64,000 bases of DNA from Algoriphagus sp. A40 (GTDB lineage Bacteria > Bacteroidota > Bacteroidia > Cytophagales > Cyclobacteriaceae), in the NCBI RefSeq assembly GCF_002002735.1, contig NZ_MUNY01000031.1, forward strand, positions 1 through 64,000, in the 5' to 3' direction. How positions within the stretch are numbered: position 1 is the stretch's first letter; every line of letters begins with the position of its first letter. The notes beneath the pieces were generated by a model, which searched no databases, was not told where the DNA came from, and saw only the letters and a list, made by a program, of their open reading frames with translations. Positions 18,115-27,314 of this stretch are shown piece after piece. A program made the position numbers and the translations under genes.

Positions 18115-19818
18115 TCAATAGTTGAAATCAGGCCGCACAAAGTTCCATCGAAAGGCCACTTGCATGTAATTGCTGCTCACAGGTGCGTCTAGATCCTGGG
18201 CAGTTCTCCGTCTGAACGTATGGGATGCGTCCACGAAGAAATTGTGCTTGAGCATATACGAGGCCGTCAGGTTGGTTTGAATCACCTTGTTTTCAACTCC
18301 CTGACCGATGTAATTGTCATACAGCCCAGTCGGACTTCCCTCCAACCGGTTTTTGAGGACATCTCCTCCCCAGTTGACTTCAGGACTTTCATCTGCTCCA
18401 AAATACTGGTAAAAACCGGTGAGATTCAGATCCAATCTAGGAAGAGGTTGGTATCTAATAATACTTACAAATTCTCTGAAATTGGCGCCTCGGGGATGGG
18501 TGAGTGGTGTTCTCCAGTTGGAATAGGACTGGTAATCGACTTTTTCCTGGAAGGTGTAAGGTCTTGCCTGATTCCATTCCAATTGGAAATCCAGGTTTTT
18601 CAAGCCAAGAACATTGATGTATTTGTAGCCCATTTGTACCCCGTATTTGTTCCGCTTAGATCCCTCACCGTCTATTTCAAAAAACTCATTGAAGACAAAT
18701 TCGCCTATGGCAAACTGACCGTACAATTCCATGCCCGGTACAAAAATCCATTTTCCGTCAAAGCCCAGCATAACTTTGTCCGGAGTTCCTTGCTGCTGCT
18801 CCACCCAGCGAAGGAATATGAATGGGTTGAAGTAATTGAAATTGATCTTGTCTGTCATGATCGAAGAGAAAAAGCCCAGGTTCAGGTTTTTTCCCACATT
18901 GAATCCCAATCGGTTGTAGGCAAAATACTTTTGAGGATAGCGCCCGTCAGTGGGTCTGCCCCGATCGTAAAAAACATCTGCAGTCATTTGGGTCCAAAGG
19001 TTTGTCAACTGAAACTTCCAGACTTTGGTGTTGAACTTGACAAACATATAAGGATTGGAAAAATCAGAAATCTGAAAGGAACGATAGCCTTCACCTGCGA
19101 AATTTCGGTCATGTCCTACTTGGATCTCGATGTGCTTGGTGATCTGAAAAGACACGTGCCCGAGAGCAGAGAAATAACTGTAGCCGTCCTCCTCATATTC
19201 TTTCCAAAATCCTTCTCCCGGTACAGCTCCATTATATTCGGCGTAGTCTTTTACCCAGCTTGGAAAAAAAACCTCGGAAGTAGTGAGGTAGGTATAAAAC
19301 CCAACTTTTTTATCTACTGATCCTCTTACCACCAAACCTCGAGCTAGTCGGGCGGGGTTTCGTTCTTGGTCAGTTTCCGTTCCTCCGCTGAGATAAATCA
19401 CAGGACTGAGGTGGATTCCAAAATCCTCTCCCTCATAATGTGCAAAATCCCCAGGTCTTCGGTAGAGGGATTTGAGAAAGGGTTTTTTGGATTCGGGGAT
19501 TTCCCTTTCGGAAAATTCCCAGTTGTCCTGACTCAGGAAATCGAGGTTGAACCGATCCGCTTTGGATTGGATTACCTCAGGATTTTCCGCAAGGCTGTCC
19601 AAATAGTTGGCTAGAATATCCCTTCGGTAAGGTTTGTAGCCGCTGTTGAAAAAAGGATTGTTTCTCCCCTGAAGGATTTCGTAGCGGTCTACTTTGTGAT
19701 AATATTCCCGATCGTAGGGTATGTATGCCCCCTGGGCAAAACTGGTTTGAAATGTGGAAAGCAGGCCGAATCCAAAGATAAACAGGCCGAAAAGTCGGTG
19801 GATGGTCGATTTTTGCAT
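18115..19818 (-). CDS. RemB/Wzi-like outer membrane protein
   Basis: A 567-residue exported protein with a signal peptide ending at TSFAQ. A helical N-terminal part (PYRRDILANYLDSLAEN) is followed by a long beta-barrel with GHDRNFAGEGYRSFQISDF and NYFNPFIFLRWVEQ motifs. These are shared by capsule-assembly Wzi proteins and the gliding-motility protein RemB of Flavobacterium. It probably sits in the outer membrane and helps attach or organise surface polysaccharide or motility adhesin. No other gliding genes are in the window, so the motility role is only a possibility. Confidence 0.78.
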   Translation of the reverse strand: MQKSTIHRLFGLFIFGFGLLSTFQTSFAQGAYIPYDREYYHKVDRYEILQGRNNPFFNSGYKPYRRDILANYLDSLAENPEVIQSKADRFNLDFLSQDNWEFSEREIPESKKPFLKSLYRRPGDFAHYEGEDFGIHLSPVIYLSGGTETDQERNPARLARGLVVRGSVDKKVGFYTYLTTSEVFFPSWVKDYAEYNGAVPGEGFWKEYEEDGYSYFSALGHVSFQITKHIEIQVGHDRNFAGEGYRSFQISDFSNPYMFVKFNTKVWKFQLTNLWTQMTADVFYDRGRPTDGRYPQKYFAYNRLGFNVGKNLNLGFFSSIMTDKINFNYFNPFIFLRWVEQQQGTPDKVMLGFDGKWIFVPGMELYGQFAIGEFVFNEFFEIDGEGSKRNKYGVQMGYKYINVLGLKNLDFQLEWNQARPYTFQEKVDYQSYSNWRTPLTHPRGANFREFVSIIRYQPLPRLDLNLTGFYQYFGADESPEVNWGGDVLKNRLEGSPTGLYDNYIGQGVENKVIQTNLTASYMLKHNFFVDASHTFRRRTAQDLDAPVSSNYMQVAFRWNFVRPDFNY

Positions 19819-19919
19819 TGCTTAAAGCTAGAAAAGAATTGGAAAGAAGGGCAAAAAAATGGTCTGAGGTTTTTCCACAAACCTAGAAAATTCTCAGATC
19901 ATCCAGATTTCACTGACTT

Positions 19920-21521
19920 TTAATCCAATTCCGGCAGCACCCAATTTTCCAAAACGCTCGGTATTCTCATCATCAGCTCTATCCCTTCGACAGTTCTAGG
20001 GGCATCTGAAGAAAGATTTACCGGGCCGTTTGCTGTAACAAGAATGTCGTCTTCTATCCGGACGGCGATTCCCCACCATTTTTTATCACAATTGCTTCCT
20101 TCTGGAATGTAGATGCCCGGTTCCACAGTAAGCACTGTCCCGGCTTTGAGCGCATCATATCCACCCCGGTCATGGACATCCAGGCCCAGGTGATGTGAAG
20201 TGCCATGCGGGAAATAGTTATGCCTTTCCCCTTTCTTGATGATCCCCAGTTCTGCCAGTCCCTCATCTATAATCTGTCGGGTGACCTGACCGATTTCCGA
20301 AAAGTCAGTTCCGACTTTGCAAAGGGCAATGCCAGCTTCTTGGGATTTAAGTACGAGTTCGTAGATCGCTTTTTCTTCCTCGTTGAATTTGCCGCTGATT
20401 GGGATAGTACGGGTGACGTCTGCGGTGTATCCTTTCCATTCGGCGCCGAGATCCATCAGCAAAAGCCGCTGATCGATACTCTTCAGGTCATTTTCGATGT
20501 AGTGGAGGATGCAACCGTTGTTGCCGCCGCCAACAATGGACGGATAGCCGACACTTTCAGCACCATAGCGCTTGTAAATGAATTCATGGATTCCCTGCAC
20601 TTCCCGCTCCGACATTCCGACTTTTGCAGCTTTCATCACTTCAATCTGCCCGATTGCAGATATTTTGACGGCTTTTTTTAGCAAAACGATTTCTTCGGCG
20701 GTTTTCACTTCGCGCAGTTGATCCATCATTTTGGGCAAAGCTGTGAAATTGACTTTGGAATCAGGGATTTGTGCCTTGACGGCCATTCTTTTCTCCGGTG
20801 AATCGGCATTGACAAAGTCTTTGAGAATCGGATCCTTTTTTACTTCAGGGTAGGTTCGCTGGTACCGACCGATGACTTGGGCCACGTTTGCGGAGTTTTC
20901 GACTTCAGTAGCCAAGATCAAGTCGTACATTTCCATGGTGACTTCGGAAATTTCCTTGGGGTAATTGGACGTCGATTTGAATTTTTCAATCATCTCCAGC
21001 ATCGATGTGTTGGAACTGCTTTCCTCCTGGGATTTGCCAAGGTTGAAAGATAGAATCTTGTCAAACTTTTGGAGGTCCAAAGCAGGTTTCTTCCCGAAAT
21101 CGCTGTTAAGAAAAACCTGCTCAAAGCCCAGATTTTCTTTAACTCCATCTACTCCGAGTCTTTTTCCATTCCATTGTTCGGCTTGCGGATCTCGAGGCTG
21201 AACGTAGATGATTTCATCCGTAGAAATGCTGCCAAAATCCTTCGCTTCACTAAAGATCAACAAGACAGAATTTGGCTCCCGAAAACCGGTCAAGTAAAAA
21301 AAGTCAGTATTGGGATGAAAAATATAATCCACGTCATTTGACCGGTTTTTGACAGGATTGGTGAAGATGACAGCAACACTATTTTTGGGCATCAGTGCCC
21401 GCAGCTCCTGTCTTCTTTCTCTGTGAAAATCAGCACTTAATCCGTCATTGAAATAAGATTGTGCAATGGACGAAACAGCAAAAAAGAGAAAAGAAAATGC
21501 GGTTAAGAGAAAGCGATTCAT
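19920..21521 (-). CDS. Exported aminopeptidase P (M24B) family protein
   Basis: A 533-residue metallopeptidase that removes N-terminal residues before proline. The ATG at 21521 gives a signal peptide (MNRFLLTAFSFLFFAVSSIAQ). The N-terminal aminopeptidase-P domain (about 25-200) includes HPNTDFFYLTGF. The catalytic pita-bread domain has the metal ligands in LLMDLGAEWKGYTADVTRT, the FPHGTSHHLGLDVHD segment, LTVEPGIY and VRIEDDILV. It is probably periplasmic. A second, cytosolic-type member starts at the right edge of the window. Confidence 0.93.
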   Translation of the reverse strand: MNRFLLTAFSFLFFAVSSIAQSYFNDGLSADFHRERRQELRALMPKNSVAVIFTNPVKNRSNDVDYIFHPNTDFFYLTGFREPNSVLLIFSEAKDFGSISTDEIIYVQPRDPQAEQWNGKRLGVDGVKENLGFEQVFLNSDFGKKPALDLQKFDKILSFNLGKSQEESSSNTSMLEMIEKFKSTSNYPKEISEVTMEMYDLILATEVENSANVAQVIGRYQRTYPEVKKDPILKDFVNADSPEKRMAVKAQIPDSKVNFTALPKMMDQLREVKTAEEIVLLKKAVKISAIGQIEVMKAAKVGMSEREVQGIHEFIYKRYGAESVGYPSIVGGGNNGCILHYIENDLKSIDQRLLLMDLGAEWKGYTADVTRTIPISGKFNEEEKAIYELVLKSQEAGIALCKVGTDFSEIGQVTRQIIDEGLAELGIIKKGERHNYFPHGTSHHLGLDVHDRGGYDALKAGTVLTVEPGIYIPEGSNCDKKWWGIAVRIEDDILVTANGPVNLSSDAPRTVEGIELMMRIPSVLENWVLPELD

Positions 21522-21630
21522 TTTTTCGGAAATTAGGAAATCAATCTGCACCCATTTTTGGATTTAACAAAGTGTTAATCTGTGGATAGGGGCATATCTT
21601 TATCTTTCGAAAAAAAAACAAAATAGCATC

Positions 21631-23265
21631 ATGCGTAAATCACTGGCCTTTTTAATTCTGATTTTGGGAATTCAATTCTCCGGCTGGGCTCAATCCCCGA
21701 CCGAAAAACCAAAAATTGTGGTAGGAATAATTGTCGATCAGATGCGGCAGGAGTATTTATATCGTTTTGCCGACCGATATACGGAGGGAGGATTCAAGCG
21801 GATGATGAACGAAGGCTTCATGATGACCAATGGCCACTACAACTATGCTCCGACCGTCACCGGACCTGGTCACGCATCAGTTTATACCGGAACTACTCCG
21901 GCTACGCATGGGATCATCAGTAACGACTGGTATTCCCGAAAACTCAACGGCTTTATCTATTGTGCAGGGGACAGCACGGTCACGAATGTGGGGGGAACTC
22001 CGGAAAACGGGAACATCAGCCCGCGTAATCTTCTGACCACTACGGTCACCGATGAGCTGAGATTTGCTACTGGCAAGCGCTCCAAAGTCGTAGGAGTTGC
22101 GATTAAGGATAGAGGTGCGGCCTTACCCGCTGGCCATACCGGAGACGCTTATTGGTACGATGATGTCAATGGGGACTTCATGACTTCCACCTACTACCAT
22201 GACTCGCTTCCTGCATGGGTGACTGCTTTCAACGCAAAGAAAATTCCGGATTCTTACCTGTCCAAAACCTGGGAGACAATGTATCCTTTGGACACCTATG
22301 TAAACAGCATCGCGGATAACAACGACTTTGAAGGTATTCCTGCGGGAAAAACAACTCCTACTTTTCCGTATCACTTGGATTCACTCAGAGCAGCAAATGG
22401 GGGATACGGTCTGATTGCCTCCACTCCATATGGGAACAGCATGACGCTTGACTTTGCCCTGGCGGCGATAGAAGGAGAGAAGCTCGGTCAGGGTGAGGTT
22501 ACGGATTTTCTAGCGGTGAGCTTTTCATCTACAGATTACGTTGGCCACAGATATGGTCCGACCTCAGTAGAGCTGGAAGATATTTACCTGAGACTTGACA
22601 GAGAGTTCGAGAGACTGTTCACCTATCTGGACAAAGCCTATGGCAAAGGACAATACCTGGTTTTCCTCTCAGCAGATCACGCAGTGGCTGATAACGCTCC
22701 TTACATGATCAGTCAAAGAGTACCGGCGGGAAATCTCAACACCAACTACATCCTTGGCCAGATCAGCGGCTATTGCAATGCAAAATATGGACAGGGAGAA
22801 TGGATTTTGAAGTACACCGGAGATCAGGTCTTCTTGAATAGAAGGCTTGCAGACGAGAAAAAGGTAGACTTCCTCGCCCTACAGCGGGATCTGGCAGATT
22901 GGATGCTGAGATTCAACGGCATCAAGGAAGTTTACACGGCCGAAGACATGAGGACAAGACAGTTCCCATATGGCAGAGCCCATTTGCTTCAGATGGGATA
23001 CAATCACGTATCTTCCGGCGATCTCCTGCTGGTATTCGAGCCTGCTTGGATGGTCAGCGGCACAAGGGGCACTACCCATGGCTCACCCTACAACTATGAT
23101 ACGAACGTCCCGATGTTGTTTTTTGGCTGGGGAGTACCGCAGGGTTCCAGCGCCAGAAAGGCATCAATCACCGATATCGCGCCGACCGTTTCGGCCTTGC
23201 TGAAGATAAAATATCCAAACGCCGCCGATGGCGAGCCTATTGTCGAAATTGTGGACAATAAGTAA
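21631..23265 (+). CDS. pafA: PafA-like alkaline phosphatase
   Basis: A 544-residue secreted alkaline phosphatase superfamily enzyme. A signal peptide ends at SGWAQ. The first metal Asp lies in GIIVDQMRQEYL, and the catalytic Thr in YAPTVTGPGHASVYTG. Later ligands are in SFSSTDYVGHRYGP and LSADHAVADN, and near HGSPYNYDTNVPM. The pattern matches the phosphate-insensitive PafA monoesterase of Bacteroidota, which frees phosphate from organic esters in the periplasm. It stands alone. The A-rich leader upstream has a TATCTTTC box close to the Bacteroidota -7 consensus. Confidence 0.92.
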   Translation: MRKSLAFLILILGIQFSGWAQSPTEKPKIVVGIIVDQMRQEYLYRFADRYTEGGFKRMMNEGFMMTNGHYNYAPTVTGPGHASVYTGTTPATHGIISNDWYSRKLNGFIYCAGDSTVTNVGGTPENGNISPRNLLTTTVTDELRFATGKRSKVVGVAIKDRGAALPAGHTGDAYWYDDVNGDFMTSTYYHDSLPAWVTAFNAKKIPDSYLSKTWETMYPLDTYVNSIADNNDFEGIPAGKTTPTFPYHLDSLRAANGGYGLIASTPYGNSMTLDFALAAIEGEKLGQGEVTDFLAVSFSSTDYVGHRYGPTSVELEDIYLRLDREFERLFTYLDKAYGKGQYLVFLSADHAVADNAPYMISQRVPAGNLNTNYILGQISGYCNAKYGQGEWILKYTGDQVFLNRRLADEKKVDFLALQRDLADWMLRFNGIKEVYTAEDMRTRQFPYGRAHLLQMGYNHVSSGDLLLVFEPAWMVSGTRGTTHGSPYNYDTNVPMLFFGWGVPQGSSARKASITDIAPTVSALLKIKYPNAADGEPIVEIVDNK

Positions 23266-23292
23266 TTGGAGAAACCCCTAACGCAGAATACA

Positions 23293-23333
23293 AGCAAAAG
23301 GCCTGAAATTTCAAGAATTTCAGGCCTTTTGCT
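23293..23333. terminator. Strong bidirectional terminator
   Basis: Perfect 18-bp inverted repeat (23293-23310 and 23316-23333) with a 5-base loop, between convergent pafA and hmgA. The stem starts with A-runs and ends with T-runs, so it works in both directions. Its right edge reaches the hmgA stop codon. Confidence 0.85.
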
Positions 23334-24496
23334 TATTCAGTCCAGCTCATCGGATAGTCTTTGTCCACAAATTCCAATGCGTCGGTGGTGATAAAAAGCG
23401 GCCGGTGCGTGTCCAGCATGACCGCATACTCATGTGTTTCTTTGACACCGATGGATTTTTCCACCGTGCCGGGATGAGGACCATGAGGCAGGCCGCCCAT
23501 ATGAATGGTGAATGATCCCCGGTCGATTCCTTTTCTGCTCATAAATTCCCCTTCGGCATAATACAGGACTTCATCCGAATCAATGTTGGAATGATTGTAT
23601 GGAACAGGGATGGATAGGGGATGGTAATCAAACAATCTTGGAACAAAGGAGCAAACTACAAATCCCCATGCCTGAAAAGTCTGATGAACCGGTGGTGGCT
23701 GATGGATTCTGCCAGTAATTGGCTCAAAGTCATGAATCGACAGGGCATAGGGATAGAGGTATCCGTCCCAACCAACGATGTCAAGCGGGCTGTGTTCGTA
23801 AGTGTATTGGTGGAGGAATCCCTGTTTTTTGATCTGGACGAGGTAATCCTTTTTTTCGGTTTCAATCTTTAATTCATGCGGTGGCCGAATGTCGCGCTCG
23901 CAATAGGGTGAGTGTTCCTGAAGCTGCCCCACTTCGTTTCGATATCTTTTTACCGTTTCGATCGGGCCATGGGATTCGATCACAAGAAGTCTCAACGGGC
24001 CTTCCTCTGCAAACTCAAATCTGTAAATCGTGGTCCGGGGAATGACTACATAATCCCCCTTTTTCACCTCCAGTTTTCCGAATTGAGAGTAAAGCACACC
24101 TTCCCCGTCATGGATGTAGATGATTTCGTCTCCATCTGCATTTTTGAAGTAAAAATCCATTTTCCGCTTGCGGGGAGAGCAAATCCCCATCATCACGTCA
24201 TTGTTCATCATGAGCATCCGGCGTGCACTGAGGTAGTCTTCCCCGGTCGTTTCGACTCCTGAAGTTTTCAGGTGGGTTTGGTTCAACCCATGTTCTTTTG
24301 CCGGCTCCCAACTGTATGGTTTTGGAGTCCCGATGGATTTGACTTCGTTGGGATTGTAAATGTGGTACAGGTTGGAGTAAATGCCTGAAAATCCCTTGGA
24401 ACTGACCAATTCCTCTTTGTACAGGCTGCCATCGGGCTGGCGAAACTGGGTATGTCTTTTGGGCGGTATCTTTCCCAATCTAAAGTAGTAGGCCAT
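23333..24496 (-). CDS. hmgA: Homogentisate 1,2-dioxygenase
   Basis: A 387-residue non-haem iron enzyme that opens the ring of homogentisate in tyrosine and phenylalanine breakdown. Two cupin halves are visible: IYIHDGEGVLYSQFGKLEVKKGDYVVIPRTTIYRF, split over about residues 126-160, and a C-terminal half with MGGLPHGPHPGTVEKS and KETHEYAVMLDTHRPL, which contain likely iron and substrate ligands. It is shorter than the roughly 440-residue human enzyme, as usual for this bacterial branch. No other tyrosine-degradation gene is adjacent. Confidence 0.9.
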   Translation of the reverse strand: MAYYFRLGKIPPKRHTQFRQPDGSLYKEELVSSKGFSGIYSNLYHIYNPNEVKSIGTPKPYSWEPAKEHGLNQTHLKTSGVETTGEDYLSARRMLMMNNDVMMGICSPRKRKMDFYFKNADGDEIIYIHDGEGVLYSQFGKLEVKKGDYVVIPRTTIYRFEFAEEGPLRLLVIESHGPIETVKRYRNEVGQLQEHSPYCERDIRPPHELKIETEKKDYLVQIKKQGFLHQYTYEHSPLDIVGWDGYLYPYALSIHDFEPITGRIHQPPPVHQTFQAWGFVVCSFVPRLFDYHPLSIPVPYNHSNIDSDEVLYYAEGEFMSRKGIDRGSFTIHMGGLPHGPHPGTVEKSIGVKETHEYAVMLDTHRPLFITTDALEFVDKDYPMSWTE

Positions 24497-24638
24497 GGTT
24501 CTGGGTTTATATTTACTGCTAAATTACCATTTTTGATCGAGCTGGAAAGCTTTCCTTCTTTGCGTTTTTGGCTCTTTCTCTATGTCTAATCCCGTGATTT
24601 TGGGAAAGTTTTGTATTTTCCGACACTTCAATTAAGCC

Positions 24639-25433
24639 ATGAAAAACTCCCTGTTTATACTCCTTGCCTTTTTCCTAAGTTTTTCCTGTTTAGCCCAGGA
24701 TCCGGCCAAAGCAAAATTGATCTGGGCAGATGAATTCAATAATCACGGCCTTCCTGACCCTTCTAAGTGGGATTATGATGTCGGAGATCATGGATGGGGA
24801 AACAATGAACTTCAGTATTATTCAAAAGCGGACTTGAATAATTCCAGAATTGAAAATGGGATTTTGATCATAGAGGCTTTGGCAGATTCCTCTCATCCAA
24901 AAGGATACACCTCTGCAAGAATGGTGTCCAAAAACAAAGCTTTTTGGCAATATGGGTATATCGAGGTAAGGGCCAAACTTCCGGAAGGGGTGGGAACCTG
25001 GCCCGCTATCTGGATGCTTCCTGAAGAAAACAGGCATGGAGGCTGGCCAAAAAACGGAGAAATCGACATCATGGAACATGTGGGGTATGACCCCGGAAAG
25101 GTTCATGGTACAGTTCATACCGAAGCTTTCAACCATTCCATCGGCACCCAAAAGGGAGGTCAGAAAATGGTCCCGGATTTTTCAAGTGATTTTCACACTT
25201 ACTCCATTGATTGGACTGCGGAGAAAATTGACTTTTTCATAGACGGTCAAAAGTATTTCACTTTTGAAAATACCGGAAAGGATTACAAGGAGTGGCCATT
25301 TGATCAGCCCTTTCACCTGATTTTGAATATAGCGGTAGGTGGAAACTGGGGTGGGGCAAAAGGTGTGGATTCAAAAATTTGGCCTCAGAGGATGGAAGTG
25401 GACTTTGTAAGAGTGTATGACAAAAAACCTTGA
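24639..25433 (+). CDS. Glycoside hydrolase family 16 (laminarinase-like)
   Basis: A 264-residue secreted enzyme. A signal peptide ends near FSCLAQ. The single GH16 domain begins with LIWADEFN and has the catalytic motif GEIDIMEHVG (nucleophile and acid/base Glu) at about residues 140-149, preceded by TWPAIWML. HGTVHTEAFNH and IGGNWGG-like strands complete the cleft. GH16 enzymes of this type cleave beta-1,3-glucans such as laminarin. A Cys near the signal-peptide end (SFSC) could instead be a lipobox. No SusC/D pair is adjacent. Confidence 0.9.
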   Translation: MKNSLFILLAFFLSFSCLAQDPAKAKLIWADEFNNHGLPDPSKWDYDVGDHGWGNNELQYYSKADLNNSRIENGILIIEALADSSHPKGYTSARMVSKNKAFWQYGYIEVRAKLPEGVGTWPAIWMLPEENRHGGWPKNGEIDIMEHVGYDPGKVHGTVHTEAFNHSIGTQKGGQKMVPDFSSDFHTYSIDWTAEKIDFFIDGQKYFTFENTGKDYKEWPFDQPFHLILNIAVGGNWGGAKGVDSKIWPQRMEVDFVRVYDKKP

Positions 25434-25445
25434 TCTTGAAAAGTA

Positions 25446-25480
25446 ATAGGGGTTCCCGGCTAAAACCGGCCTCTTTTTTT
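25446..25480 (+). terminator. Probable terminator after the GH16 gene
   Basis: Short CCGG/CCGG stem around a CTAAAA loop followed by a run of seven T residues. The stem is weak and has an internal loop, so confidence is moderate. Confidence 0.45.
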
Positions 25481-25539
25481 GTAATGTCTAAGAATGTGGC
25501 TTATTTAGAAGTCGACGTTTTCAGAATTTCCTACTACCC

Positions 25540-26190
25540 ATGCAAGATTTTATCCTGAGAAGAAGAAAAGTCCGTGCCCTGATCATCATCGGGATTTTGT
25601 TGCTGTTGCTGTATGGCAAAAATCTCCTGGAAAGGCAATCCTTTCGGACAATCAGCCAAACTTTTACCGAGGTTTACAACGACAGATTGGTTGTGGAAGG
25701 GTATATTTTTCAGATTTCCGAGAATCTCTTTCAGATCCAAAAATTGATTGACCACTGCAATATCGACTACGATTATTCCAAAGTGATCAATGAAATCACA
25801 GGGCATGAAAAGGCGATTCTGGCCATTGTGGTAGATTTTGAAGCGACAAATTTGACTGACCAGGAAGCAACCTATCTTTCAGATTTCAAAAAAATCATCG
25901 AAAACGATCTCAACATCAAAAGCTATGACCTGCTTTTTACCGATTCTTCGGGAGTAAACCGAGCACAGGTAAAAATCTACGATGATAAGATCAGCCGGGC
26001 GCGACAGGATCTTCAGAATCTGAGCAAAATTCAAATGGAAGAAGGGGAAAAATTAATCAGCAAAGCCAAGATCCTGATCAATCGATCCCAGATATGGGCA
26101 CAGTTTGAGGTGGCTTTGCTGATTATATTGGTAGTGGTGATGTTCCTGCTTTTGTTCAGAAAGTCAGAAAGCAACCGGGGAATGATTTAA
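25540..26190 (+). CDS. Membrane protein with four-helix-bundle sensor-like domain
   Basis: A 216-residue protein with a transmembrane helix at each end (about residues 13-28 and 185-206) and a 150-residue extracytoplasmic helical region between. This layout is that of the 4HB_MCP ligand-binding module found in chemoreceptors and histidine kinases. No signalling output domain follows, and the protein stops about 10 residues after the second helix. It could be a stand-alone sensor partner or a remnant of a larger receptor. Function unknown. Confidence 0.72.
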   Translation: MQDFILRRRKVRALIIIGILLLLLYGKNLLERQSFRTISQTFTEVYNDRLVVEGYIFQISENLFQIQKLIDHCNIDYDYSKVINEITGHEKAILAIVVDFEATNLTDQEATYLSDFKKIIENDLNIKSYDLLFTDSSGVNRAQVKIYDDKISRARQDLQNLSKIQMEEGEKLISKAKILINRSQIWAQFEVALLIILVVVMFLLLFRKSESNRGMI

Positions 26191-26356
26191 CCCGGACTAT
26201 GCATTAGAATTCGTATCGAGGACTCAAAACGCAAAAAAATCAGTCTCTTTGCAGATCGAAGCGTAGCACCGCTACGTTGAGATCGAAAAGTGAAGCATAG
26301 CGTCTGATTTTGAAGCGGTTTGAGGCCATAGTAGATTTTCTAATGCATATTTCGGG
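26191..26356. repeat. 166-bp imperfect palindromic element filling a convergent gap
   Basis: The left end CCCGGACTATGCATTAGAA and the reverse complement of the right end CCCGAAATATGCATTAGAA match at 17 of 19 bases. The two halves remain alignable to the centre, where a CGTAGC-ACC-GCTACG hairpin sits. The element fills the space between two convergent stop codons exactly. It has no coding capacity and resembles a MITE or large REP-type element. It could also act as a bidirectional terminator. Confidence 0.75.
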
Positions 26357-26357
26357 T

Positions 26358-27254
26358 TTAAAACTCCAAAGCGGAAAGGTATTTGGCATTAGCGGCGGCA
26401 GCTTCCATGGGAGTGCCGGTAGGAAACCTTTCCTGCTCCACAATGAAGTACTCCATTCCCAATCCCTGAGATTGCTTGATCAGATCCGCGTAAGGAATTT
26501 CTCCGGCACCCAAAAGAACACCTCTTTGATGTGGATCGCCTGTTCCTGCCTCAGCATCTTTTAGATGGCAAAGTCTGAATCTGCCCGGATATTTGGCAAG
26601 GTATTCTGCCGGTTTGGCATTGGCGACATGGACCCAGTAAATGTCCATTTCAAAATCCACCAAAGCTGGATCGGTATTGTCCATCAGAATGTCCTGTGGG
26701 GTTGCTCCTTCTTGAGTGACAAAGGTGTAGTCATGGTTATGGTAAGCAAACCTGATTCCATGGGCTTTCAGTTTTTCGCCGATTTGGTTAAATTCATCCG
26801 CTTTTTTCTTGTAGTCATCGAGGGATTTTTGGGGTCCTATCCAAGGGCAGATCAGGTATTTCATGCCTACTTCCGCGGCTTGGGCCGCCTGCACATCGAG
26901 ATTTTCAAAAACATTGGCATGAGAAGCCACCATACTCACACCTGTTTCATTCATTAAAGTTGTGAATTCGGCAGGCTGCATGCCCCAAAGGATGCCTTTC
27001 CCGCCGTCAAATCCTTCGAACTGCTTGTAACCATAGCCAGCCAAAGCCCTCATAGTGGCTTGGGCATCCAACGCCATGTCTTCTTTGACCGAGTAAAGCT
27101 GGATTCCAAAATTGCTTAGTTTGGATTTGGTTTCAGGGGCATCAGCAATAGCCTCTTCTTTTTTTGGTGCTGCGCAAAACTGCAAGGGCATAAATGCCGC
27201 TCCCATCCCGAGCATCGCGCCCATTTGAATGAATTTTCTTCGTTGGTTTTTCAT
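26358..27254 (-). CDS. Exported TIM-barrel sugar isomerase/epimerase
   Basis: A 298-residue AP-endonuclease-2-type TIM barrel (xylose isomerase-like). The N-terminus has a twin-arginine motif (QRRKFIQM), a hydrophobic stretch and LQFC, so it is probably a Tat-exported lipoprotein. Barrel signatures include FGIQLYSVKEDM, YHNHDYTF, and VDFEMDIYWVHVA with metal-type ligands, then FIVEQERFP. It likely acts on a periplasmic sugar or keto-sugar. It follows the GMC/subunit-3 genes on the same strand but is separated from them by a terminator-like hairpin. Confidence 0.85.
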   Translation of the reverse strand: MKNQRRKFIQMGAMLGMGAAFMPLQFCAAPKKEEAIADAPETKSKLSNFGIQLYSVKEDMALDAQATMRALAGYGYKQFEGFDGGKGILWGMQPAEFTTLMNETGVSMVASHANVFENLDVQAAQAAEVGMKYLICPWIGPQKSLDDYKKKADEFNQIGEKLKAHGIRFAYHNHDYTFVTQEGATPQDILMDNTDPALVDFEMDIYWVHVANAKPAEYLAKYPGRFRLCHLKDAEAGTGDPHQRGVLLGAGEIPYADLIKQSQGLGMEYFIVEQERFPTGTPMEAAAANAKYLSALEF

Positions 27255-27265
27255 AATTTCTTGAA

Positions 27266-27296
27266 AGAAAAAGCCTGCCTCCGGAGAGGCAGGCTT
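27266..27296 (-). terminator. Terminator between subunit 3 and the TIM-barrel gene
   Basis: An 11-bp stem AAGCCTGCCTC/GAGGCAGGCTT with a short loop. On the minus strand it is followed by T-rich sequence. It ends or attenuates the upstream GMC operon before the isomerase gene. Confidence 0.75.
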
Positions 27297-27314
27297 AATT
27301 TAAAATTGAGGTTT

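Noticed and set aside
18220..19320. A 366-codon plus-strand open frame opposite the RemB-like gene
   Set aside because: It is fully antisense to a well-supported outer-membrane protein gene and its translation shows no recognisable domain.
23333..24496. A tyrosine-degradation operon around hmgA
   Set aside because: Neighbours (PafA, GH16) are unrelated and no hppD, fah or maiA is present in the window.
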